This document shows positions 1 through 8,030 of a DNA stretch of 64,000 bases, piece by piece. Position 1 is the first letter of the stretch, and each line of letters begins with the position of its first letter. Under the pieces are notes generated by a model. That model saw only the letters and a program-made list of their open reading frames with translations. It searched no databases and had not been told where the DNA came from. The stretch comes from Bacteroidales bacterium UBA5281 (GTDB lineage Bacteria > Bacteroidota > Bacteroidia > Bacteroidales > Lentimicrobiaceae). A program made the translations under genes and the position numbers. The stretch is from positions 62,001 to 126,000 of the forward strand of contig DHSR01000020.1 of NCBI GenBank assembly GCA_002410555.1, in the 5' to 3' direction.

Positions 1-1019
1 TGATGCGGACAATTCATGGGTTTAAGCATAAATTGCTCTCCTTCAACCGGAGTAGAGATCGGCTGAAAACTATCCTTGCCATACTTCTGGAAATGTCCGG
101 ATGTTTTGTATAATTCTACATTGCCGATATGTGGAGTGATAACCGGCTGATAACCAGCCTTCTGCTGCACATTTCGCAAAAAGCGCTCCAGGCGGTCACG
201 CAATATGGCTCCCTTAGGCAACCACAGCGGTAGTCCCGAGCCTACTTTTTGTGAGAAGGTAAACAAGTCAAGCTCGCGGCCCAGTTTACGGTGGTCCCGT
301 TTTTTGGCCTCTTCCAGCATTTCGAGATATTCAGTGAGTTCTTTTTGCCTGGGAAAAGTGATGCCGTAAATACGCGTGAGCTGCTTGCGCTTTTCATCAC
401 CACGCCAGTAGGCACCCGCTATATTAAGCAGTTTCACCGCTTTAATGGTACTGGTATCAGGTATATGTGGACCACGACATAAATCGGTAAAAGTCCCGGA
501 CTCATAAAATGTGATCTCACCGTCCTCCAGATCCTGAATTAATTCAATTTTATATTCATCGTTCTTTTCAGTGAAATAGCTGAGGGCTTCACTTTTAGGA
601 ACGCTTCTGCGGACGAAAGTTTGCTTTTCACGGGCAAGTTTCAACATTCTCTCTTCGATGGCCTCCAGGTCTTCTGCCGAAATTTCATGATCTCCGAAAT
701 CCATATCGTAATAAAACCCGTTTTCTATATCGGGGCCAATGCCAAATTTAACTCCGGGGTACAGTTGTTCTATGGCCTCAGCCATCAGGTGAGCCGATGA
801 ATGCCACAGGGTAGCTTTTCCATCAGGATCATTCCAGGTGAGCAAGCTTAAACGGGCGTCACTGTATATGGGACGGCTGGCATCCCATACTTCACCATTT
901 ACCCTGGCCGACAAAACGTTGCGGGCCAAACCTTCACTAATGCTTTTGGCTATCTCCATGGAGGTGATGCCTTCAGGAAACTGCTTTACGGTATTGTCAG
1001 GCAGTGTTATATTTACCAT
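1..1019 (-). CDS. thrS: Threonyl-tRNA synthetase, N-terminal part (cut by window edge)
   Basis: Charges tRNA-Thr with threonine in the cytoplasm. The first 339 codons are visible. They cover an N-terminal TGS domain (residues about 1-62), the second additional (editing) domain with H73xxxH77 in HSSAHLMA and the later CRGPH motif, and the start of the class II catalytic core, which ends at the window edge in the motif 2 region KPMNCPHH, where the zinc-binding Cys lies. The start ATG (1017-1019) gives the canonical MVNITLPDN beginning. A TATCTTTG promoter box lies 33 bp upstream. The identification is secure; the remaining C-terminal half, including the anticodon-binding domain, is outside the window. 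Confidence 0.96.
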   Translation of the reverse strand, partial: MVNITLPDNTVKQFPEGITSMEIAKSISEGLARNVLSARVNGEVWDASRPIYSDARLSLLTWNDPDGKATLWHSSAHLMAEAIEQLYPGVKFGIGPDIENGFYYDMDFGDHEISAEDLEAIEERMLKLAREKQTFVRRSVPKSEALSYFTEKNDEYKIELIQDLEDGEITFYESGTFTDLCRGPHIPDTSTIKAVKLLNIAGAYWRGDEKRKQLTRIYGITFPRQKELTEYLEMLEEAKKRDHRKLGRELDLFTFSQKVGSGLPLWLPKGAILRDRLERFLRNVQQKAGYQPVITPHIGNVELYKTSGHFQKYGKDSFQPISTPVEGEQFMLKPMNCPH

Positions 1020-1052
1020 TATTGCAATGCATTTTTTTTAAAAAACGGACTG

Positions 1053-1060
1053 CAAAGATA
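1053..1060 (-). promoter_or_regulatory. Promoter -7 box for thrS
   Basis: On the minus strand the sequence reads TATCTTTG, an exact match to the Bacteroidota -7 element TAnnTTTG, followed by GC. It lies 33 bp before the thrS ATG. I see no matching -33 TTTG at the usual spacing, so this is a one-box call. Confidence 0.5.
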
Positions 1061-1134
1061 GATAAAATCCATGCAACTTTTACGTAAAGATGTGGTAAAA
1101 GTCAATTTTAAATGATTTTGTAAAAGCATGGGCA

Positions 1135-2685
1135 TTACTGGTGAACCTCATCAAAAATAAATACAAAGTCAAGCTGTTTACCCTTTGAATTGGTAGGAGA
1201 GAACAAAGACAATATTGCATTTTTAGGGATATCAGGATGGTTAATTAACACAGCAGTTTTCCAGGGATGTTTTCTGCAGGCCACATGTTTACCATTTTCC
1301 TGTATCCGTTTTAGGCTATCCTGGCACTGAAAATTGCCTATATTTTGTCCGGTCAGTTCGTTTACTGTCCTACCAAGCCATTTAGCTGAAACTTCATTTA
1401 CAAATGTAATATTGAAAAATTTATCTGTAAAAACATAGGCATCACAATACTTTGAGAGTATTTCATCATATTCTGCTGAAGCATCGAGTAATTGTTTAAA
1501 CCGGGTGTAATCAAAAATAAACAAATCACCTCCAGCCGGATTGTTTTCATCATCAAAATCAGGATAAATGACAATGTGGCAATGTAACTTGCGACCATCC
1601 TGATGCAAACCCATTCCGGTATATTTAAGCATACCGGATAAGTTTTCCGGGTTTGAGAAATTCTTTTTAAGCAAGCGCAATTGAGGAGGTGGGAAAATCT
1701 TTGAAAGCACCTCCCCTACCTGGGTTTCCGATCTCGAAAAACCAAACATCTCAATGGCTCCTTTATTCCATTCTAATATCTCGAAATCCGGGTCAAGCTT
1801 GATCCAGGCAAAGTCATCATTGGCAATCAATGAAGAGTGTGTTTTCTCCAATAATTCTATGTTCCGGCTTTTAGCTTTGCCGGAAGTTATATCCCGACAT
1901 ATTCCACGGTAACCCTGCAAAGTGCTATCTTCATTAAAATAGGGATCGGCTTTGACATCCAGATGTTTAAGCGTTCCATTAATATGCTGAACAGTTACCT
2001 TAAAATTCATCAAAGGCATCGCTGCCTGCTTGAGATTAAAGAAATGAGCCAACTGTTGTTCAGCAGTTTTTTCATAGGCAAAATCATAAGGCCGTTTTCC
2101 AAGAATCGCATCAGCACTCAATCCCAAAATTTGCTCTACAGCGTTATTTGAAAAGGTAAAACAATCGTTTACATCCAGTTCCCATATCCAGTCACTCGAT
2201 TCGTTAATAATGCTCTGAATGCGGGCACGGCTTTTCAGCACTTCATCCTGAGCCCGTTTACGTGCATCTATGTCACGGGTAATGCCCATGATCCATTTCA
2301 CTTTTCCAGCTTCATCATGTAAAAAACTCAAGGTTATTTCACCCCATACCAAATTGCCATTTTTATGTCGGTGCAGCATTTCAAACTGAATGGGATCTTC
2401 CGGCAATGAGCGCTCGCCCAAAAATACAGGGGCAACTTGTTCCTTTATAATCGATTGTAGCAATTCATACGACCGGGCAGGCAGCCGTTTTTCATGATCA
2501 ATGGCAAGGTATTCATCCACAGTGTATCCAAGATGCCTTTCTACCGAAGGGCTCATAAACAGCGTTCGCATATTCGGATCCATCATCCAGATTACATCTG
2601 GGGAATGTTGAATAAGCAATTCGAATATTCGAATATGCTCCTGCATGTCTCCGTTCAGCAATCCGGTACCTTCTCTGAATTTCAT
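1135..2685 (-). CDS. Multi-PAS domain sensor protein without output domain
   Basis: A 516-residue soluble protein made of four successive PAS/PAC-like modules (roughly residues 18-145, 146-275, 276-395 and 396-512). Typical PAS features are visible: DVIWMMDPN...FMSPSVERHLGY in the first, DWIWELDVNDCFTFSNNAVEQILG in pieces in the second, and FNITFVNEVSAKWLGR in the fourth. PAC-type ends WIMGITRDIDARK and YRGICRDITSG follow the first two. There is no histidine kinase, HATPase, GGDEF, receiver or DNA-binding domain, and no membrane segment. It is therefore either a partner of a separate kinase or a remnant of a longer kinase. It is monocistronic here, between thrS and the repressor gene. The ligand is unknown. 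Confidence 0.8.
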   Translation of the reverse strand: MKFREGTGLLNGDMQEHIRIFELLIQHSPDVIWMMDPNMRTLFMSPSVERHLGYTVDEYLAIDHEKRLPARSYELLQSIIKEQVAPVFLGERSLPEDPIQFEMLHRHKNGNLVWGEITLSFLHDEAGKVKWIMGITRDIDARKRAQDEVLKSRARIQSIINESSDWIWELDVNDCFTFSNNAVEQILGLSADAILGKRPYDFAYEKTAEQQLAHFFNLKQAAMPLMNFKVTVQHINGTLKHLDVKADPYFNEDSTLQGYRGICRDITSGKAKSRNIELLEKTHSSLIANDDFAWIKLDPDFEILEWNKGAIEMFGFSRSETQVGEVLSKIFPPPQLRLLKKNFSNPENLSGMLKYTGMGLHQDGRKLHCHIVIYPDFDDENNPAGGDLFIFDYTRFKQLLDASAEYDEILSKYCDAYVFTDKFFNITFVNEVSAKWLGRTVNELTGQNIGNFQCQDSLKRIQENGKHVACRKHPWKTAVLINHPDIPKNAILSLFSPTNSKGKQLDFVFIFDEVHQ

Positions 2686-2922
2686 AAATGCAAATTGAAC
2701 CGCAGCGTCGTATTACGGCATATTTACATACAAATATATAACCTATATTTTAAATTTACTATTTAAATACTCATTTTAAATAATCTTTTTCATCCATGAA
2801 ATTAAAATAAGGTAAAAAAAACAGGATAAACCTTCTGCAGAGCAGTACATCCCTGGTATATGTGGCCAAAGTGCGTTAAGTCCCGGCTGCAAAAAGTAAT
2901 TCGACAGCCTGAAGTAAAAATT

Positions 2923-3759
2923 CTACTCATCCAAAGGCAGTTCAATAATCTGAACCGCCGCCACCTGTTTTTTCAGTTTTTCCATGTCTTTCTTAAGTAT
3001 AGCCACCGTATTTGACAACTCTTCTCGCGGCAGATTAGGCTCCGGCATTTCGCTGCTGATGTAGTGTACCATTTTCCATAGCTCTCTCACTTCCTTAATA
3101 TCTACGGCATAAGGTTCGTATAGCGGATTGAGTGAATGCAGCACCAGCCGGCCATCCAGTTTTATCCGGTTTTCGGCTACCTTAAACACAATACCATCTT
3201 CGAGGGTTAACACGATGTAAGGATGACCGTCGCGAACCTGATTCCAGTTTTGCACAAACTCTCCGGTTACCCATGAGCCATCGGGAATGGGCAGCATAGA
3301 ATCTCCTTTTATCTGAAAAGTACGGTATTTTTTGTCTTTCGACAGAAATGGCATGTGAAACATAGGCAATACCTTTATATAATCGGGATCAGCAAAACCG
3401 GTACGGTAACCGGCAGAAGCTTTTTCGTTCACCAGTTCAATGTTTTCATTATTGCGGGCATCCACGGTGGTGGCCAACACCCGCAATTTACTTCCGGTGA
3501 TGTATACATCATATCCGCGTTCCAACTGGCTAAGTTCACTTTCTGACAGTGCGGAAAGATTAATTTTTATCAGGGTGTCAATGGCAATGCCATAATATTT
3601 TGAAATGATCAGTAAAGCTTCTATGCCTGGCTGAGCCACCTGATTTTCATAACCGCTCAGGGTAGAACGCTTCATATTCATTGCAAAAGCAGCCTCCTCC
3701 TGGGTGCGGCCGCGCCTCTGGCGCAAGAGTTTAATGTTTGAAGCAAAAATATTCATCAT
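2923..3759 (-). CDS. LexA-like repressor: XRE helix-turn-helix plus S24 self-cleavage domain
   Basis: Predicted damage-responsive repressor of the divergent polymerase genes. Residues about 5-62 form an XRE helix-turn-helix (KLLRQRRGRTQEEAAFAMN). Residues about 117-235 form the S24 peptidase domain. All parts of LexA-type autocleavage are visible: the Ala116-Gly117 bond, Ser154 in KGDSMLP and Lys193 in VFKVAE. A helical C-terminal tail (about 245-268) looks like a coiled coil. By family knowledge, RecA filaments would stimulate cleavage and lift repression; this is inference here. The gene is divergent from the Y-family polymerase gene, with a 119-bp shared promoter region holding an operator-like repeat. 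ATG at 3759 or 3756 are both possible starts. Confidence 0.9.
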   Translation of the reverse strand: MMNIFASNIKLLRQRRGRTQEEAAFAMNMKRSTLSGYENQVAQPGIEALLIISKYYGIAIDTLIKINLSALSESELSQLERGYDVYITGSKLRVLATTVDARNNENIELVNEKASAGYRTGFADPDYIKVLPMFHMPFLSKDKKYRTFQIKGDSMLPIPDGSWVTGEFVQNWNQVRDGHPYIVLTLEDGIVFKVAENRIKLDGRLVLHSLNPLYEPYAVDIKEVRELWKMVHYISSEMPEPNLPREELSNTVAILKKDMEKLKKQVAAVQIIELPLDE

Positions 3760-3794
3760 GATTTGTTGGTTTAATAAAACTTATGCTTATATTG

Positions 3795-3824
3795 TAATCA
3801 ATATTTTGATTAAAAACTAATCAA
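3795..3824. promoter_or_regulatory. Three-half-site operator between repressor and polymerase genes
   Basis: Three copies of the 7-mer TAATCAA alternate in orientation: TAATCAA at 3795-3801, its complement TTGATTA at 3806-3812, and TAATCAA at 3818-3824. Their centres are 11 and 12 bp apart, about one helical turn. Adjacent pairs form perfect 7-bp palindromes. The position, between two divergent starts and next to an XRE/S24 gene, makes this the probable binding site of that repressor. Confidence 0.65.
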
Positions 3825-3878
3825 AGATACAACAAAGAAGTATCTCTTTAACAAAAAAGACAAAATATTTTTTAAAAA

Positions 3879-5039
3879 ATGATCGCAAACGAAAACAGAA
3901 CCATTGTTCATCTGGACCTCGACACATTTTTTGTGTCGGTGGAGCGGCTGAACAACAGCGGATTAAAGGGACTGCCGGTAATTGTGGGCGGGCTGTCGGA
4001 TCGGGGCGTGGTAGCGGGATGCAGCTATGAAGCACGCACTTTTGGTGTACATTCAGCCATGCCGATGAAAATGGCGCGAACCTTGTGCCCCGATGCCATT
4101 GTAATCCGGGGCGACATGGAACAATACAGCCGCTATTCGAATGTGGTAACCGACATCATTGCCGGGCAGGCTCCTGTTTACGAAAAAGCTTCCATTGATG
4201 AGCATTACCTCGACATCACAGGCATGGACCGCTTTTTTGGATCGGTAAAATGGTCGCATGAGTTGCGACAACGCATCATTAAGGAAACGGGGCTTCCCAT
4301 TTCGTTGGGGCTATCGGTGAACAAAACCGTATCGAAGATTGCCACCGGACAAGCCAAGCCCAACGGGGAACTGGAAGTTACGCGCGAAGGGATTGCCCCT
4401 TTTCTTTCGCCTCTTTCCATCAGCAAAATTCCGGGAATAGGTGAAAAAACGTTTCGGTTGCTGCGCTCTATGGGTATTGCCCGCATCGAAACCCTGAGTC
4501 ACATGCCGGTAGAGATGGTAGAAAGGGTGCTGGGCAAAAACGGGATAGTGATCTGGAAAAAAGCCAATGGTATTGACCCTACCCCCGTGGAACCTTATTC
4601 AGAGCGCAAATCCATAGGTACCGAAACCACCTTTGAGCAGGACACCATTGACATTGCCATGATTAATGACCTGCTGATGCACATGGTGGAAAAACTCGCT
4701 TATCAGTTGCGTACTTCACAAAAACTCACTGCCTGCGTTACCCTTAAAATACGCTATGCCAATTTCGACACCCACACCCTGCAACAACGTATCCCCTATA
4801 CTGCCTTTGATCATGTACTGTTACCGCTGGCCCGAAACCTGTTTCAACGGGTGTATCAACGTCGCATGCTCATCCGGCTTGTTGGTGTGCGTTTCAGCCA
4901 TCTGGTAAGTGGCATGCAACAGATAAACATGTTCGACGACACCATTCAAACCATCAACCTTTATCAGGCCATGGATCGCATCAGAAACCGTTTTGGCAGC
5001 AATGCCATTACCCATGCAGCCGCCATGCGCCCCGAATAA
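3879..5039 (+). CDS. dinB: Y-family DNA polymerase (DinB/Pol IV type)
   Basis: Translesion DNA polymerase, 386 residues. The catalytic carboxylates are present: D13 (in HLDLDTFF) and D107-E108 (in SIDEHYLD), so unlike some ImuB proteins it should be active. Palm/fingers occupy about 1-170, thumb about 175-240 and the little finger about 245-350. A clamp-binding motif QINMF lies at about 348-352 near the C terminus. It is the first gene of a two-gene unit with dnaE (51-bp gap) and is divergent from the LexA-like repressor. It fills the place of ImuB in ImuB-DnaE2 mutasomes, but no ImuA homologue is seen. The name dinB is used for the family only. Confidence 0.92.
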   Translation: MIANENRTIVHLDLDTFFVSVERLNNSGLKGLPVIVGGLSDRGVVAGCSYEARTFGVHSAMPMKMARTLCPDAIVIRGDMEQYSRYSNVVTDIIAGQAPVYEKASIDEHYLDITGMDRFFGSVKWSHELRQRIIKETGLPISLGLSVNKTVSKIATGQAKPNGELEVTREGIAPFLSPLSISKIPGIGEKTFRLLRSMGIARIETLSHMPVEMVERVLGKNGIVIWKKANGIDPTPVEPYSERKSIGTETTFEQDTIDIAMINDLLMHMVEKLAYQLRTSQKLTACVTLKIRYANFDTHTLQQRIPYTAFDHVLLPLARNLFQRVYQRRMLIRLVGVRFSHLVSGMQQINMFDDTIQTINLYQAMDRIRNRFGSNAITHAAAMRPE

Positions 5040-5090
5040 AAACTACTACACCTTAGCACAACTCAGGCAGACTACAAAACTAACAAAACC

Positions 5091-8030
5091 ATGCACCTTA
5101 CTTTTCATTCCTATTACAGTTTGCGCTACGGCACTTTCGCCCTTGAGACCTTGCCTGAACTGGCTGCATCGGCCGGAGCAGAAACTCTGTTGCTTACTGA
5201 TATCAACAATACCAGCGCAACCGTTGATTTTGTAAAAGTCTGCAAAAAAAATGGTCTTCGCCCCATGGCAGGCGTTGAATTCAGAAAAGACAACCGCTTG
5301 CTTTACACGGGCATAGCCGAAAATAACAATGGTTTCAGGGAACTCAATGAATTACTGAGCCGGTGTAATTTACAGGGCACTCCCCTGCCCTGGCCGGCCC
5401 CGCCCTTTAAAAATGTGCTGGTGGTGTACCCTTTTGGCAGCAGAAACCAGTCTGAAATGGCTGACAATGAGTTTATTGGTGTTGCTGTAGATGAAGTGAA
5501 CAAACTGATGCTTTCGGATTATAAAAAACACCCTGCCCGTTTTATCATTCATTCACCCATCACGTTTAAGGATGCCGCCGGGCAGGAACTGCACCGTTAC
5601 CTGCGCGCCATTGACAATAATATACTGCTGAGCCGGCTTACGCCTGAAATGGTAGCCGGAAACCGACATCAATTGCACTCTCTGACACAGTTGCGCAAGA
5701 CATTTGAAAATTACCCGGAACTCATCCGTAATACCGAACGCATTACCGGACGCTGCACCATTGATTTTGATTATAACATCATTAAAAATAAAAAAACATT
5801 TACCGGCAGTGCTTACGATGATCGCCTGCTGCTGGAGAAGCTGGCAACCGATGGGCTGACTTACCGTTACGGCAAGAACCATCAGGAAGCTGCCCGAAGG
5901 GTGAGGCACGAACTTGATATTATCGACAGGCTGGGATTTGGCGCCTATTTTCTCATTACCTGGGATATCATCCGCTACTCTATGTCCAGGGGGTTTTATC
6001 ATGTGGGCCGGGGCAGTGGTGCCAACAGTATTGTAGCTTACTGCCTCCGGATTACCGATGTGGACCCCATTGAACTCAATCTTTATTTTGAGCGGTTTTT
6101 AAATCCAAAACGCAGCAGTCCCCCCGATTTTGATATTGATTACTCATGGAAAGAACGGGATGAGGTACTCGATTACATTTTTAAGCGTTACGGACGCGAA
6201 CACACTGCTCTGTTGGGGGCCATGTCAACTTTTAAAGGCAAATCCATACTGCGCGAACTGGGCAAGGTAATGGGGTTGCCTAAGGCCGATCTTGACCGCC
6301 TGGTAGACGAACCGCACAATCCATCAAACCAGGACGACATTACCCGTCACATCCTGCAACTGGGCACCCGAATGACCGACTTCCCGAATATCCGGAGCAT
6401 ACATGCCGGCGGAGTACTTATTTCAGAAGAACCCATCACCTGTTATACTGCACTGGACCTGCCTCCCAAATCCATGCCCGTAACCCAATGGGATATGTAT
6501 GTGGCTGAAGACCTGAGGTTTGAAAAGCTCGACATCCTGAGCCAACGCGGCATCGGGCACATAAAGGAAGCCGTTGAGCTGATAAAAGAAAACCGGGGCA
6601 TTGACATCGACATTCATCAGGTAGAAAAATTTAAGCAGGACAAACAGGTGAAACAACGCCTGCAAAATGCCGAAACCACCGGTTGTTTTTACATCGAAAG
6701 CCCCGCCATGCGTGGATTGATCTACAAACTAAAATGCGACAACTACCTTACCCTGGTCGCAGCCAGCTCTATCATCCGTCCCGGAGTTGCCCGCTCAGGC
6801 ATGATGCGTGAATACATCAAGCGTTTCCATCATCCCAATGATTTTGAGTACATTCATCCCATTATGAAAGAGCAATTGAGCGAAACCTATGGAGTAATGG
6901 TTTATCAGGAAGATGTGCTTAAGATTTGTCATCATTTTGCCGGGCTCGACCTGGCCGATGCCGATGTATTACGCAGGGCCATGAGTGGCAAATACCGTTC
7001 ACGGGTGGAGTTCCAGAAGATCGTAGACAAATTCTTCCACAGTTGCCGGGCCCGTAAATATCCCGAAACCGTGATCAATGAAGTGTGGAGACAAATCGAA
7101 TCCTTTGCCGGCTACTCGTTTTCAAAGGCCCATTCGGCTTCATTTGCAGTGGAAAGCTACCAAAGCCTTTATCTGAAAACATACTTCCCGCTGGAATTTA
7201 TGGTAGCTGTCATCAACAATTTTGGCGGGTTTTACCAAACCTGGGTGTATTATAATGAAGCCCGCCGTTATGGTGCCCACATTGAGCTTCCATGTATAAA
7301 CAAAAGCAATTATCTTACCCTGGTACAAGGCGATACCATTGCTATGGGCTTTGTACACATTGCCGGGCTTGAGCAGCAGGTAATAAATCAGGTGCTTACC
7401 GAACGCACCCAAAACGGCCCATACACAGGCCTGCATAATTTTACCGAAAGGGTAAAGCCACCACTGGAGCAACTGATAATTCTTATACGTACCGGTGCAC
7501 TCAGATTTACCGGCTTAAGCAAGCAACAATTGCTTTGGGAAGCCCATATGCTCACCAAAAAGCAGCAAACAGTGCCTGCCACGGCACTTTTCACCCAGGC
7601 AGTGCGTACCTTTAGCCTGCCCCAATTGGTTCACGATCCGCTGGAAGACAGCTACGATGAAATTGAATTACTTGATTTTCCAGTCAGCATGACCTACTTC
7701 GATATGTTGCAAACCTCTTTCCGGGGCGGGATAATGTCGCACGGACTCAACAGCTATCTGGGAAGTACGGTAAAAATGCTCGGTTTGTTGGTAACCATAA
7801 AGTATGTGCGCACCATAAAAAACGAAATTATGCACTTCGCCACTTTCTTTGACGCAGAAGGTGAATACTTTGACACCGTACATTTCCCCGATGTATCCAA
7901 AGCTTATCCCTTTAGAGGGCGCGGCATTTATCTTATCCGCGGGAAAGTGGTGGAGGAGTTTGGGTTTTACTCACTGGAGGTGGAAAAAATGGCGAAATTG
8001 CCCTTTAAGTCTGACCCCCGTTATAAGTGA
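5091..8030 (+). CDS. dnaE2: Short DNA polymerase III alpha subunit, DnaE2-like (error-prone type)
   Basis: C-family DNA polymerase of 979 residues, shorter than a replicative DnaE of about 1160. The N-terminal PHP domain begins MHLTFHSYYSL, but the usual metal site TDHGN reads TDINN, so the PHP site is probably not catalytic. The polymerase carboxylates are intact: D348 and D350 in PPDFDIDY and D481 in EKLDILSQRG. An (HhH)2 region and an OB fold follow, and the protein stops without a long C-terminal tau-binding tail. It follows the Y-family polymerase in the same unit under a LexA-like repressor, which points to inducible translesion synthesis. Its stop codon directly abuts the stop of the convergent kinase gene. 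Confidence 0.9.
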   Translation: MHLTFHSYYSLRYGTFALETLPELAASAGAETLLLTDINNTSATVDFVKVCKKNGLRPMAGVEFRKDNRLLYTGIAENNNGFRELNELLSRCNLQGTPLPWPAPPFKNVLVVYPFGSRNQSEMADNEFIGVAVDEVNKLMLSDYKKHPARFIIHSPITFKDAAGQELHRYLRAIDNNILLSRLTPEMVAGNRHQLHSLTQLRKTFENYPELIRNTERITGRCTIDFDYNIIKNKKTFTGSAYDDRLLLEKLATDGLTYRYGKNHQEAARRVRHELDIIDRLGFGAYFLITWDIIRYSMSRGFYHVGRGSGANSIVAYCLRITDVDPIELNLYFERFLNPKRSSPPDFDIDYSWKERDEVLDYIFKRYGREHTALLGAMSTFKGKSILRELGKVMGLPKADLDRLVDEPHNPSNQDDITRHILQLGTRMTDFPNIRSIHAGGVLISEEPITCYTALDLPPKSMPVTQWDMYVAEDLRFEKLDILSQRGIGHIKEAVELIKENRGIDIDIHQVEKFKQDKQVKQRLQNAETTGCFYIESPAMRGLIYKLKCDNYLTLVAASSIIRPGVARSGMMREYIKRFHHPNDFEYIHPIMKEQLSETYGVMVYQEDVLKICHHFAGLDLADADVLRRAMSGKYRSRVEFQKIVDKFFHSCRARKYPETVINEVWRQIESFAGYSFSKAHSASFAVESYQSLYLKTYFPLEFMVAVINNFGGFYQTWVYYNEARRYGAHIELPCINKSNYLTLVQGDTIAMGFVHIAGLEQQVINQVLTERTQNGPYTGLHNFTERVKPPLEQLIILIRTGALRFTGLSKQQLLWEAHMLTKKQQTVPATALFTQAVRTFSLPQLVHDPLEDSYDEIELLDFPVSMTYFDMLQTSFRGGIMSHGLNSYLGSTVKMLGLLVTIKYVRTIKNEIMHFATFFDAEGEYFDTVHFPDVSKAYPFRGRGIYLIRGKVVEEFGFYSLEVEKMAKLPFKSDPRYK

